From Arcicella rosea (GTDB taxonomy: Bacteria; Bacteroidota; Bacteroidia; Cytophagales; Spirosomataceae), in assembly GCF_014204325.1 (NCBI RefSeq), contig NZ_JACHKT010000008.1, positions 62,001-126,000 of the forward strand: a DNA stretch of 64,000 bases. The letters are read 5' to 3'. The notes beneath the pieces were generated by a model. It ran no database searches. It saw only the letters and a list, made by a program, of their open reading frames with translations, and was not told the DNA's origin. The position numbers and the translations under genes are program-made. Positions within the stretch are counted from its first letter, which is position 1. Each line of letters begins with the position of its first letter. This document shows, one piece after another, positions 33,461 through 41,696 of this stretch.

Positions 33461-34795
33461 TTAGAGTTCTACTTCTGCATCAACATCTTCGTAGTAATCC
33501 ATACCAAGATTGGTGATTAACTCTTCGCCCATTAAATAACGAAGTGTATTTTCTAATTTTTCCAATTGCTTGAAAATATCGTGGATTGGTTCTAATTCTG
33601 GTAATGTTTGTGGAGCTTTCCAGTAGAATGATAACCATTCTTGAATACCAGATAAGTTTGATCTTTTTGCAAGATCCATAAACAATGCTAAATCAAGTAC
33701 AATCGGTGCTGCTAAGATAGAGTCACGACATAAGAAGTTGATTTTGATTTGCATTTGGTAACCCAACCAGCCAAAGATGTCGATATTATCCCAACCTTCT
33801 TTGTTATCACCAAGTGGTGGATAATATTCAATTCTTACTTTGTGGTGAATATCGCCATAAAGTTCAGGATTGATTCTAGCATCTAAAATTCCGTCTAATA
33901 CGTTTCCTTTTGATACTTCTTTGGTTTTGAAGTTTTCAGGAGCATCCAATACTAAACCATCTCTGTTTCCTAAGATGTTTGTAGAGAACCAACCTCTTAC
34001 ACCTAAAGCTCTTGCTCTAAGACCTGGTGCAACGATGGTTTTCATCAACGTTTGTCCAGTTTTGAAGTCTTTACCAGCGATTGGCGTTTCTGTAATTTTT
34101 GCTAATTCTTCTAAAGCAGGAATGTCCAAACATAAGTTTGGTGCACCCATTGCGAAAGGAACATTTGATTTCAAGGCTGCATAAGCATACATCATTGAAG
34201 GTGCAATATCTGGATCGTTATTTAAAAGACCTGCTTCAAAGTTTTCTAAAGATGCGTGTACTTCTTTAGCTTCATGATAAATTTCTGTTGAACCACACCA
34301 AACCATTACTAGGCGTTCGCAGTCGTTTGCAATTTTGAAATTATCAATGTCTTCAATCAAAGCATCTACTAAATCTTGTTTAGTTGCTCCCGTTTTTACA
34401 TTAGTACCGTCAAGGTTTTTTACATAACGTTTATCAAAAACTGCTTTCATTGGTTTAATCAACTCAAGTTCATCTTTCACTTGTTCGATTAATCCTCTTT
34501 CTAATACTCCTGCATTCACAGCAGCATCATACATACTATCTGAATAAACATCCCATCCTCCAAATACTAAATCATTCAAATTTGCTAATGGCACAAAATC
34601 TTTAATCTTTGGATTTCTGTTTTCTGTGCGTTTGCCGATACGGATGTTAGCTGTTTGCGTAAGCGAACCTGTTGGCTGAGCTATACCCTTGCGGCTTGCA
34701 AGAACTCCAGCAACAAATGTTGTCGCAACAGCTCCCATACCCGGCATTAAAATTCCTAGTTTGCCTGTGGCGGGTTGTACAATAATGTCTTTCAT
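33461..34795 (-). CDS. ino1: myo-inositol-1-phosphate synthase
   Basis: Converts glucose-6-phosphate to inositol-1-phosphate with bound NAD. The 444-residue protein has the N-terminal nucleotide-binding loop (KLGILMPGMGAVATTF), the family segments FGGWDVYSDSMYDAAVNAGVL, VMVWCGSTEIY, the KDFKTGQTLMKTIVAPGLRARALGVRGWFSTNILGNRDG-type catalytic region (Lys residues) and a DIHHKVRIEYYPPLGD stretch. It is the first gene of a seven-gene minus-strand operon ending at 27744; its promoter must lie in 34796-35300. Confidence 0.95.
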   Translation of the reverse strand: MKDIIVQPATGKLGILMPGMGAVATTFVAGVLASRKGIAQPTGSLTQTANIRIGKRTENRNPKIKDFVPLANLNDLVFGGWDVYSDSMYDAAVNAGVLERGLIEQVKDELELIKPMKAVFDKRYVKNLDGTNVKTGATKQDLVDALIEDIDNFKIANDCERLVMVWCGSTEIYHEAKEVHASLENFEAGLLNNDPDIAPSMMYAYAALKSNVPFAMGAPNLCLDIPALEELAKITETPIAGKDFKTGQTLMKTIVAPGLRARALGVRGWFSTNILGNRDGLVLDAPENFKTKEVSKGNVLDGILDARINPELYGDIHHKVRIEYYPPLGDNKEGWDNIDIFGWLGYQMQIKINFLCRDSILAAPIVLDLALFMDLAKRSNLSGIQEWLSFYWKAPQTLPELEPIHDIFKQLEKLENTLRYLMGEELITNLGMDYYEDVDAEVEL

Positions 34796-35300
34796 AAAAT
34801 TGAAAATTTAAAATGCTACGAAGAAATTTTTAAAAAGCATACTGGCATAATCTTAACTCTCCGAACTATAACATTAACTATGTGTTATTAAAAAAAAGTA
34901 TTTAGGTAAATTATTACTTCTATTATTTGGAATAAACTATGGAAACTTTTAAAAGGTTCAAAGTTTTCAAACTTTGAATTAAGTTTTTTTTAGACTAGAG
35001 AGCAAACTACTTAACAATGGAATAATACAAAATTATCAAACTGCTTAAAATTCAAGGCTGAACATGCAAATTTATAAAACACTTATTCACAAAAATATAA
35101 CTTATGTTAATATTTAAGTAAAAATAAATGTGTATTACCCACCATTGAAATAAATATCATGACAGAACATCAATAAAAAAACTTATTAAACCTTATTATA
35201 ACTCATTCATGTAAAGCTGTCTAATTAAGTTTGTATTCAAAAAAACTATGCCAGCGTCATTAGATGAATAAACTACAATAAGGTTTAATTAAAAAATAGA
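34796..35300. other. 505-bp intergenic region upstream of the inositol-lipid operon
   Basis: AT-rich with no supportable gene. It holds one inverted repeat, TTCAAAGTTT-TC-AAACTTTGAA (34957-34978), which could be an operator for the operon about 160 nt before the ino1 start or a weak terminator for the RND operon ending at 35301. I could not place a promoter with confidence. Confidence 0.5.
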
Positions 35301-38300
35301 TTATTCTACTAGTTGTACATCGGGCATTTCTTTAGATGACTTCATTCTAAACTTTGTCCAACTCTCTTTTGTCCTATCTACTAAATAATATACCATCGGC
35401 ACAAGATAGACAGTCAATAGCATTGAGCTTGTTAAACCCCCAATCAATACCCAAGCTAAAGAGTTCTTCCATTCTGCCCCAGCACCTGTTGCAGTAGCAA
35501 TGGGAATCATACCAATTACCATGGCAATGGTAGTCATTAAGATGGGTCTGAGACGTTCCTCACCAGCATATAAAATTGCTTTTCTGAAAGGTACGCCTTC
35601 TGCTTTTTGTTGGTTGGCGAAGTCAACAATTAGAATTGCATTTTTAACAACCAGACCCATCAACATCAGCATACCCAACATGGCAAAAATTCCGATATTT
35701 GAACTTGAAAGTGCCAACGCAAGTAAGGCTCCGATAATGGCAACTGGAATAGAAAGCAATACAACCAACGGATATATAAAACTATCGTACAACAAAACCA
35801 TGATAAAGTACACCAAAATCAAAGCAGCTAACATGGCCAAACCTAATGAACCAAAACCTTCGTCTTGATTTTTGGCATCTCCACCCCAAGTAACAGTTAC
35901 TCCTGCTGGAAGTGGTTTTTTGATTAAATCGGCTTTAATGCTGGCGATTAATGTTCCTGAACCAATGCCTAAAGTATTTGCGGTTACAGTAACCGACGAA
36001 CGTCTATTTTTTCTTTCTAAAACTGATGGCCCTGTACTTAAAGATACATTGGCAAATTCCGCTAAACGCACTGGTCGTTTGGCGAGTGGGCTGTAAAAGT
36101 TGATATTTTTCACATCCTCAGGATTTTTTCTATCGAAAGCATCCAACATTACTCTAATATCATAATCTTCTGAACCATCCTTGAATTGTGAATCGTCATT
36201 TCCGGCAAAAGCATTTTGTAAAGTAGCTCCAACTGTCTGAATATCAAGCCCAAGCTTTGCCATTTTTTCACGATTCACATTTACTTGTACTTCTGGATTT
36301 CCATCATCTACAGAAACATTTACATCGTTTGCTCCTGGAGTAATTCTTAAACGATTACTTAAATCTTTCGCAGAAACCAATAATTCTTGTAGATTTTCTC
36401 CACCAAGAAATATCTCAATCGGAGCAGAACCTGCATTTACCATACCTATGATAGAAGAATTAAACTCTACTCCAGCAAATTTCTGACCTAATACTTTACG
36501 TAAATCAATCATGAAATCTTCAGTGGGTAGGTGATTTTCTCTTTCTTCAACGGGTAATAATTCTACAGTCAACTCACTTCTATTGGTTTCACCTTGACCA
36601 GTACTATTTAAGCCAGTACTTGCACCACCTACGTTCGAGAAAATTGTTTTTACTGCTGGATTCTTACGTAAAAAATTCTCTACTTCTCTTACTTTCAAAT
36701 TGTTTTGTTGTAATGAGGCACTTTTATCTAATTTCATAGTCAACAAAAACTTCCCTTGATCACCTTGAGCAACGAATTCTTGTCCGATTATTCCAAGTGA
36801 CATTACCCAACCTGTAGCTACAAAAAGTGTCACTAAAATACCAGTAAAGGCAATCTTGTGCGTAAGTACCCATTCTAAACTTCCGTGATACCATTTTGTC
36901 AAAGCTGTTAGACCGCCTTCAAACCACAATAAAAAAGCTTGAAATGGATTTTTAGCATCCAAATGTTCCAGTCTTGCTAAGTTTGAGGTCAACCAAGGAG
37001 TAAGCGTAAAACTTACCAATAAACTGACCATTGTTGCAAAGGCAACTGTTAATGAAAACTGACGAAGTAAATCTGCAATCACTGAATTTACGAAAGTAAT
37101 CGGCACAAAAACTACCACAATTACAAGCGTAATTGCTACGGCGGCAAAACCAATTTCACTCATCCCATCTAAAGTAGCTTCCCAACGATTTTTGCCCATT
37201 TCTAAGTGTCTTTGAATATTTTCCAAGACCACGATTGAGTCATCCACCAAGATTCCGATAACTAATGAAAGTGCCAATAGTGTCATCAAGTTAAGCGAGT
37301 AACCCATTAGGAACATGAACAAAAAGGCTGAAATCAAAGATGCAGGCACAGAAACCATTACAATGAAAGCATTTCTGAAACTATGCAAGAACAAAAGCAT
37401 TACTACTCCTACCAAAATAATGGCTAAGAACAAATCGTGTGTTACGGCTTCTACTGAGGCTAAAGTAAAAATACTGCTGTCGTAAGCGATGGCAAATTTT
37501 ACTTTATCTTTAGCATTTGCTTTTTCAATAACAGCTAATTTTTCTTGCACTAAACGACTGATTTCCACAGCGTTGGCATCAGACTGCTTTTTGATAAACA
37601 AACCAATTCCATTTGTTCCGTTATAACGGCTAATACTTTCTGTTTCACCTAAGCCATCTGTAATATTGGCAACGTCTCCAACACGTATTGGACTTCCGTT
37701 TGGTGGAGTAATGATAACCAAATTACGAATTTCATCCAAAGAAGTGAATTTGCCCGCCAAACGTAAAGTCATGTTTTCTGCTTTACTTTTTACTTTTCCT
37801 GTTGGAAAATCTAAGTTTGCCTGACCGATTGCTTGCGTTACTTGTAGCAACGATAAACCGTAATAATTCAATTTATCATCATCCACATTTACACGAATTT
37901 CACGTTTCTCTCCACCTACCATCGTGATTTCGGCTACGCCTTCAATCTGTTGAAGAATGGGCAAATATTTATCTTCTACTTGTTGATAAAAAACCGAATT
38001 CGGTAAACTTGAGGTAGCCAATAATTGCATAATTGGCTGGTCGCTTGGTGAAATTTTTGAAAGTGACGGCGTTTTGGCATCTTCAGGCAAATCACTAATT
38101 ACATTATTGACATCCCTTTGTGCATCCTCCAAAGCCTTATCCATATCAGTCCCAGCTTTGAATTGAACAATTACAATTGAGGCACTTTCTAAAGATTTAG
38201 AAGTAACAATATCAATATTATCAAGCCCTGAAATAGCATCTTCAATCTTTTTACTCACTTCCGACTCCACTTCTGTGGGTGCGGCTCCCGGATAAATTGT

Positions 38301-38444
38301 TGTAATGGTAAGTGTTCCAACTGAAAATTCAGGCAATAACACATAACTCAACTTATTATACGATACAATCCCTCCTAATACTAACACGGCAAATAGCACA
38401 ATGATAACAGAAGGGCGTTTTATGATGGTTTCTACAAATTTCAT
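35301..38444 (-). CDS. RND multidrug efflux transporter (AcrB/HAE1 type)
   Basis: 1047 residues, the normal size, with 12 membrane helices and two large periplasmic loops. The protein opens with VETIIKRPSVIIVLFAVLVLGG. The proton-relay Asp pair of helix 4 is visible in GILVDDSIVVLENIQRH. The second half has the MLMGLVVKNAILIVDFANQ and RLRPILMTTIAMVIGMIP motifs. It pumps hydrophobic drugs or other amphiphiles from the periplasm/inner membrane through the TolC-like channel using the proton gradient. Last gene of the tetR-tolC-like-MFP-RND group, 15 nt after the adaptor gene. Confidence 0.95.
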   Translation of the reverse strand: MKFVETIIKRPSVIIVLFAVLVLGGIVSYNKLSYVLLPEFSVGTLTITTIYPGAAPTEVESEVSKKIEDAISGLDNIDIVTSKSLESASIVIVQFKAGTDMDKALEDAQRDVNNVISDLPEDAKTPSLSKISPSDQPIMQLLATSSLPNSVFYQQVEDKYLPILQQIEGVAEITMVGGEKREIRVNVDDDKLNYYGLSLLQVTQAIGQANLDFPTGKVKSKAENMTLRLAGKFTSLDEIRNLVIITPPNGSPIRVGDVANITDGLGETESISRYNGTNGIGLFIKKQSDANAVEISRLVQEKLAVIEKANAKDKVKFAIAYDSSIFTLASVEAVTHDLFLAIILVGVVMLLFLHSFRNAFIVMVSVPASLISAFLFMFLMGYSLNLMTLLALSLVIGILVDDSIVVLENIQRHLEMGKNRWEATLDGMSEIGFAAVAITLVIVVVFVPITFVNSVIADLLRQFSLTVAFATMVSLLVSFTLTPWLTSNLARLEHLDAKNPFQAFLLWFEGGLTALTKWYHGSLEWVLTHKIAFTGILVTLFVATGWVMSLGIIGQEFVAQGDQGKFLLTMKLDKSASLQQNNLKVREVENFLRKNPAVKTIFSNVGGASTGLNSTGQGETNRSELTVELLPVEERENHLPTEDFMIDLRKVLGQKFAGVEFNSSIIGMVNAGSAPIEIFLGGENLQELLVSAKDLSNRLRITPGANDVNVSVDDGNPEVQVNVNREKMAKLGLDIQTVGATLQNAFAGNDDSQFKDGSEDYDIRVMLDAFDRKNPEDVKNINFYSPLAKRPVRLAEFANVSLSTGPSVLERKNRRSSVTVTANTLGIGSGTLIASIKADLIKKPLPAGVTVTWGGDAKNQDEGFGSLGLAMLAALILVYFIMVLLYDSFIYPLVVLLSIPVAIIGALLALALSSSNIGIFAMLGMLMLMGLVVKNAILIVDFANQQKAEGVPFRKAILYAGEERLRPILMTTIAMVIGMIPIATATGAGAEWKNSLAWVLIGGLTSSMLLTVYLVPMVYYLVDRTKESWTKFRMKSSKEMPDVQLVE

Positions 38445-38459
38445 AATCTTATTTTAGAT

Positions 38460-39509
38460 TTATTGTGCCACTACTGCTGTACCATTTTGTAAGTTGATTT
38501 GTCCACTTACCACTACTTGGTCGCCTGCTTTAATGCCTTGAGTAATTTCATAATATTCATTATTTGCCACACCAATTGTTACATCTTTCAAAATAGCTTT
38601 ACCATTTTCAACAACATATACTTGTGCTTTTTTGGTAGAACCTACAATCGCTTGACGAGGTACTGATAATGACTGTGCTTTTAATTGATTATCATTCACA
38701 ATTGAACCGTACATTCCAGCTTTTAGGGGATTTGTACTTCTGTTTTGAACAAGTATTTCAACTGGATAATTATGAGACGCATCGCCAGTTACACCCACCA
38801 TATTTACTTTACCATTAAAATATACGTTTGGATATACTTGTGTTTCAATCGGTATCGTTTGTCCAACTTTGAATTGATTAATAGATTTTTCAGGAATATT
38901 TACGACCAATTTCAAGGCAGAAATATCGGTGATGGTAGCAATCGGCATTCCCATAGCAACTACTGAACCTTTTTCAATCAATTTTGAAGTAACGATACCA
39001 GCGAATGGTGCAGTAATCGTAGTGTTCGCCAATTGTTTTTTCAATTGCTTGATTTGGGCTTGCGTTCCTCTGATACTCAATTGCGTTCTTTCCAAATTCA
39101 CTGCTGGTACAGCATCGCCTTTCACCAATACTTCGTAACGTTGTAAATCGTTTTGATAGCCTTCTAACGTTACTTGAAGTGCTTCTATCTGAAAACGAAT
39201 TTGTTCGTCATCCAATTTAGCAATCAATTGTCCAGCTCTTACGCCTTGTCCTTCATTAATTGGCAACTGAATTACTTCGCCACCTGCTAAAGGTTTAATT
39301 TCAATTTCACGATTGGGTGTAAATGAACCTAAAAATTCATTTTCTTGAGATAAATTTCTCAATGCTGCTTCTGAAGTAGTTACACCAACTTTTAGATTTA
39401 CATCTGGTTGATAAACTTTCTTTTCAACGTTTTCTTTATTGGTGGATAATTTCCAAGCCGTCAAACCAAGAGTGGCAAGTAGGGCGAATATGATAATAAG
39501 ACGTTTCAT
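38460..39509 (-). CDS. RND periplasmic adaptor (membrane-fusion protein)
   Basis: 349 residues, anchored by an N-terminal helix (LIIIFALLATLGLTAWKL) without a lipobox Cys. The lipoyl-like half-motifs flank a coiled-coil hairpin (about residues 105-160): EIEIKPLAGGEVIQLPINEGQGVRAGQLIAKLDD and TTITAPFAGIVTSKLIEKGSVVAMG. Beta-barrel and membrane-proximal domains follow. It links the RND pump and the outer-membrane channel. Flanked by both partners with 15- and 30-nt gaps. Confidence 0.93.
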   Translation of the reverse strand: MKRLIIIFALLATLGLTAWKLSTNKENVEKKVYQPDVNLKVGVTTSEAALRNLSQENEFLGSFTPNREIEIKPLAGGEVIQLPINEGQGVRAGQLIAKLDDEQIRFQIEALQVTLEGYQNDLQRYEVLVKGDAVPAVNLERTQLSIRGTQAQIKQLKKQLANTTITAPFAGIVTSKLIEKGSVVAMGMPIATITDISALKLVVNIPEKSINQFKVGQTIPIETQVYPNVYFNGKVNMVGVTGDASHNYPVEILVQNRSTNPLKAGMYGSIVNDNQLKAQSLSVPRQAIVGSTKKAQVYVVENGKAILKDVTIGVANNEYYEITQGIKAGDQVVVSGQINLQNGTAVVAQ

Positions 39510-39539
39510 CGTTTGATATGTTGATTTTTATAAATGAAT

Positions 39540-40862
39540 TTATTGTTTAGGAATAATAGTTCCCGAGGCTTTTTTCCAATTCAATTCAGCCGCACGGAGG
39601 TTTATTAAAGTATTCAGATAATTATTTTGTGCATCTTGTACTGCATTTTCCGCTTGAATTACTTCCGTCAAAGCAGTTGTTCCTTCTTTGAACTGCAATT
39701 GTGTTTGCGTATAAACTTTTTCTGCCAAAGCTACTTGTTCACGACTTGTAGTAAGATTCCGCTGTTCTACATAGAATTTTGTGCGAGCATTGGCAATATC
39801 CATCGAAATATTTTCTTTGGTTTGGTCTGATTGAATAGACAATTTCTGACTTTCAATTTTCTGCTGAACCAGTTTAGACTTTCTGGCAGAACCATCATAA
39901 ATATTCCAGTTTAATTGCAAACCAAGCCAATAGCCCGGAACGTTTTTCAACACACTATTTTCACCATCTTTTCCAAAAACAGTAGAATTAGCTACACCAT
40001 AAGCCGAAAGTGTTGGCAAAAAACTGGCTTTGGTATTCAAGGTACTTTGTTCGTTTAATGCTTTCTGACGTTCTAAAATCAAAATGTCTGTTCTGTTTAT
40101 GGCATCATTGGCAATTAATGTAGGAACTGAAGCATTTTGGTCAATGTCGATTTTTACACTTAATGGTGCTGTTTGCGGAGTTCCAGTAAGGAATTTTAGA
40201 GCATTGATTAATTCTTGATATGAACCTTGGAGTGATTCTAATTGCGTTTGTGCTTGTGTGCGATTGATTCTCAGACGGTCAACATCAATTCCTTGAGATA
40301 ATTTATTCTTATACAATAAATCCGTTACTTGAATCAGTCTGTCCAACGAAGCAATATTACTTCTCAGAAATGCCATTTGTTGGGCAACGGTCTGTAAATT
40401 ATAATATGTATTAGAAACGCTAAAGGCTACTTCTTCCTGAGTTTTTAAAGTTTGTAAACTTGCTAAATCCACACTCAATTTGGCGGCTTTTAAACCGATG
40501 TTAATTGAAGGACTGTAAAGAGCTTGCGAAACCTGAACAGAAGTAGATAAATTATAAGGCAAACCCAACGCTAAAACCTGATAGCTACCTTCAGCACCAC
40601 CAAAAGTTGAAGCAGGAACTACTTGACCCGGAATTTTCAAATAACGCTTATAATCGCCCGTTAAATTTACTTGTGGTCTGGCTCGGGCTTTTACTTCACT
40701 TATTTGAGCATCTGTTTGTTTTTCATTCAGTCTTGACAACTGAACTTGTTGGTTATTTTTTAATGACTGGTCAACTAATTGGTCGAGAGTAAGATCTTGA
40801 GCTTTCGTTCCTGATGCCAACAGCATCATTACCAAAATAAAAGACCATTTTGTATGTATCAT
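39540..40862 (-). CDS. TolC-family outer-membrane efflux channel
   Basis: 440 residues with a signal peptide (MMLLASGTKAQ). The two-fold repeat of long alpha-helices typical of OEP/TolC proteins is evident: LTLDQLVDQSLKNNQQVQLSRLNEKQTDAQISEVKARARPQV-type entry, VALAEKVYTQTQLQFKEGTTALTEVIQAENAVQDA in the second half. It begins the three-gene efflux operon; an 18-bp palindromic TetR site candidate lies about 40 nt upstream. Confidence 0.92.
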   Translation of the reverse strand: MIHTKWSFILVMMLLASGTKAQDLTLDQLVDQSLKNNQQVQLSRLNEKQTDAQISEVKARARPQVNLTGDYKRYLKIPGQVVPASTFGGAEGSYQVLALGLPYNLSTSVQVSQALYSPSINIGLKAAKLSVDLASLQTLKTQEEVAFSVSNTYYNLQTVAQQMAFLRSNIASLDRLIQVTDLLYKNKLSQGIDVDRLRINRTQAQTQLESLQGSYQELINALKFLTGTPQTAPLSVKIDIDQNASVPTLIANDAINRTDILILERQKALNEQSTLNTKASFLPTLSAYGVANSTVFGKDGENSVLKNVPGYWLGLQLNWNIYDGSARKSKLVQQKIESQKLSIQSDQTKENISMDIANARTKFYVEQRNLTTSREQVALAEKVYTQTQLQFKEGTTALTEVIQAENAVQDAQNNYLNTLINLRAAELNWKKASGTIIPKQ

Positions 40863-40903
40863 GATTTAATCGTTTAGTTTATCTTTTTGATTTATTGAAT
40901 TGA

Positions 40904-40921
40904 TTTAATCAATTGATTAAA
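40904..40921. promoter_or_regulatory. candidate TetR operator upstream of the efflux operon
   Basis: TTTAATCAATTGATTAAA is a perfect 18-bp palindrome in the 79-bp gap between tetR and the TolC-like gene. The same 18 bases form the centre of the 46-bp palindrome upstream of tetR (41626-41643), which ties both to one regulator. Confidence 0.7.
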
Positions 40922-40941
40922 AATAGAGCTAAAAAAAAGCC

Positions 40942-41559
40942 CTATTTTTGAGAGCTAAATAAATAGTTAAGAATCATGTCTTTCACAATTATTTTATGTC
41001 GATCAGCATAGACATTGAATTCGTTTTCAGTCATATTCCAAATCTTCATTGTCATTATTTTTGTTTGGAAAAGAAACTGAATATTTGATTTCATAACTAA
41101 TAAAAGATGGCGGATGTCTACATTAGCTATTCTTCCTTCATCAATCGACACTTTTAATTGTTGTGCAAATAAAGAATGATCGCATAGTTGTTTTATTGGG
41201 TAATTAATTATAGAACGTTCTGGATTGCGGTGTAATTCATTGATGATAAAATTGGTTAAATCTGGGTTTACCTTACAAGACTCAAAATCATAATCAATCA
41301 TTCCTATAATTTTATCTTCCAAACTATCAGGCTTATTGAAAATCTCTAAAACCCCTTGAAAAAACAATTGAAACATTTCATCAAAAATAGCTAAAAACAA
41401 TTTCTCCTTACTTCTAAAATAATAGTTCATCAAAGCACTATTTACTCCAGCTTCTTTGGCGATATCACGAGTGGTTGTGCCATCGAAGCCCTTCTCTAAA
41501 AAAACTTTTATGGCAGCTTCTTTGATTTTATCTTCTGCTGATTTTGTTAGGCACTTCAT
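40942..41559 (-). CDS. TetR-family repressor of the RND efflux operon
   Basis: 205 residues. The N-terminal TetR helix-turn-helix is clear (IKEAAIKVFLEKGFDGTTTRDIAKEAGVNSALMNYYFRSKEKLF). The C-terminal ligand domain is all-helical and unassigned. It is first in the same direction as the efflux genes. The shared palindromes at 40904-40921 and 41612-41657 suggest it represses both itself and the pump, with an unknown pump substrate as inducer. Confidence 0.93.
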   Translation of the reverse strand: MKCLTKSAEDKIKEAAIKVFLEKGFDGTTTRDIAKEAGVNSALMNYYFRSKEKLFLAIFDEMFQLFFQGVLEIFNKPDSLEDKIIGMIDYDFESCKVNPDLTNFIINELHRNPERSIINYPIKQLCDHSLFAQQLKVSIDEGRIANVDIRHLLLVMKSNIQFLFQTKIMTMKIWNMTENEFNVYADRHKIIVKDMILNYLFSSQK

Positions 41560-41611
41560 AACTCAATTGATTTGTATGACAAAGGTATAGAACAAAAAAC
41601 TAAAAACAAAT

Positions 41612-41657
41612 ATTTAATCAACAATTTTAATCAATTGATTAAAATTGTTGATTAAAT
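41612..41657. promoter_or_regulatory. 46-bp perfect palindrome, candidate double TetR operator
   Basis: Bases 41612-41634 are the exact reverse complement of 41635-41657. The palindrome contains four half-sites: TTAATCAA twice on the left and TTGATTAA twice on the right. The central pair forms the 18-bp site also found at 40904-40921. It ends 53 nt upstream of the tetR start codon, an expected place for an autoregulatory operator; two TetR dimers could bind side by side. Confidence 0.75.
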
Positions 41658-41696
41658 TAAATTTAGTAAAAGAAAAGTTAAATATTAGGCAAAAAA

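Noticed and set aside
34957..34978. Inverted repeat as terminator of the RND efflux operon
   Set aside because: It lies over 320 nt past the RND stop codon and lacks a T run on the minus strand; I list it only as a possible operator in the region note.
41612..41657. 46-bp palindrome as terminator of the FN3 gene that ends at 41697
   Set aside because: It could form a hairpin, but it is AT-only in its arms, has no following T run, and its central 18 bp recurs before the efflux operon, which fits an operator better.
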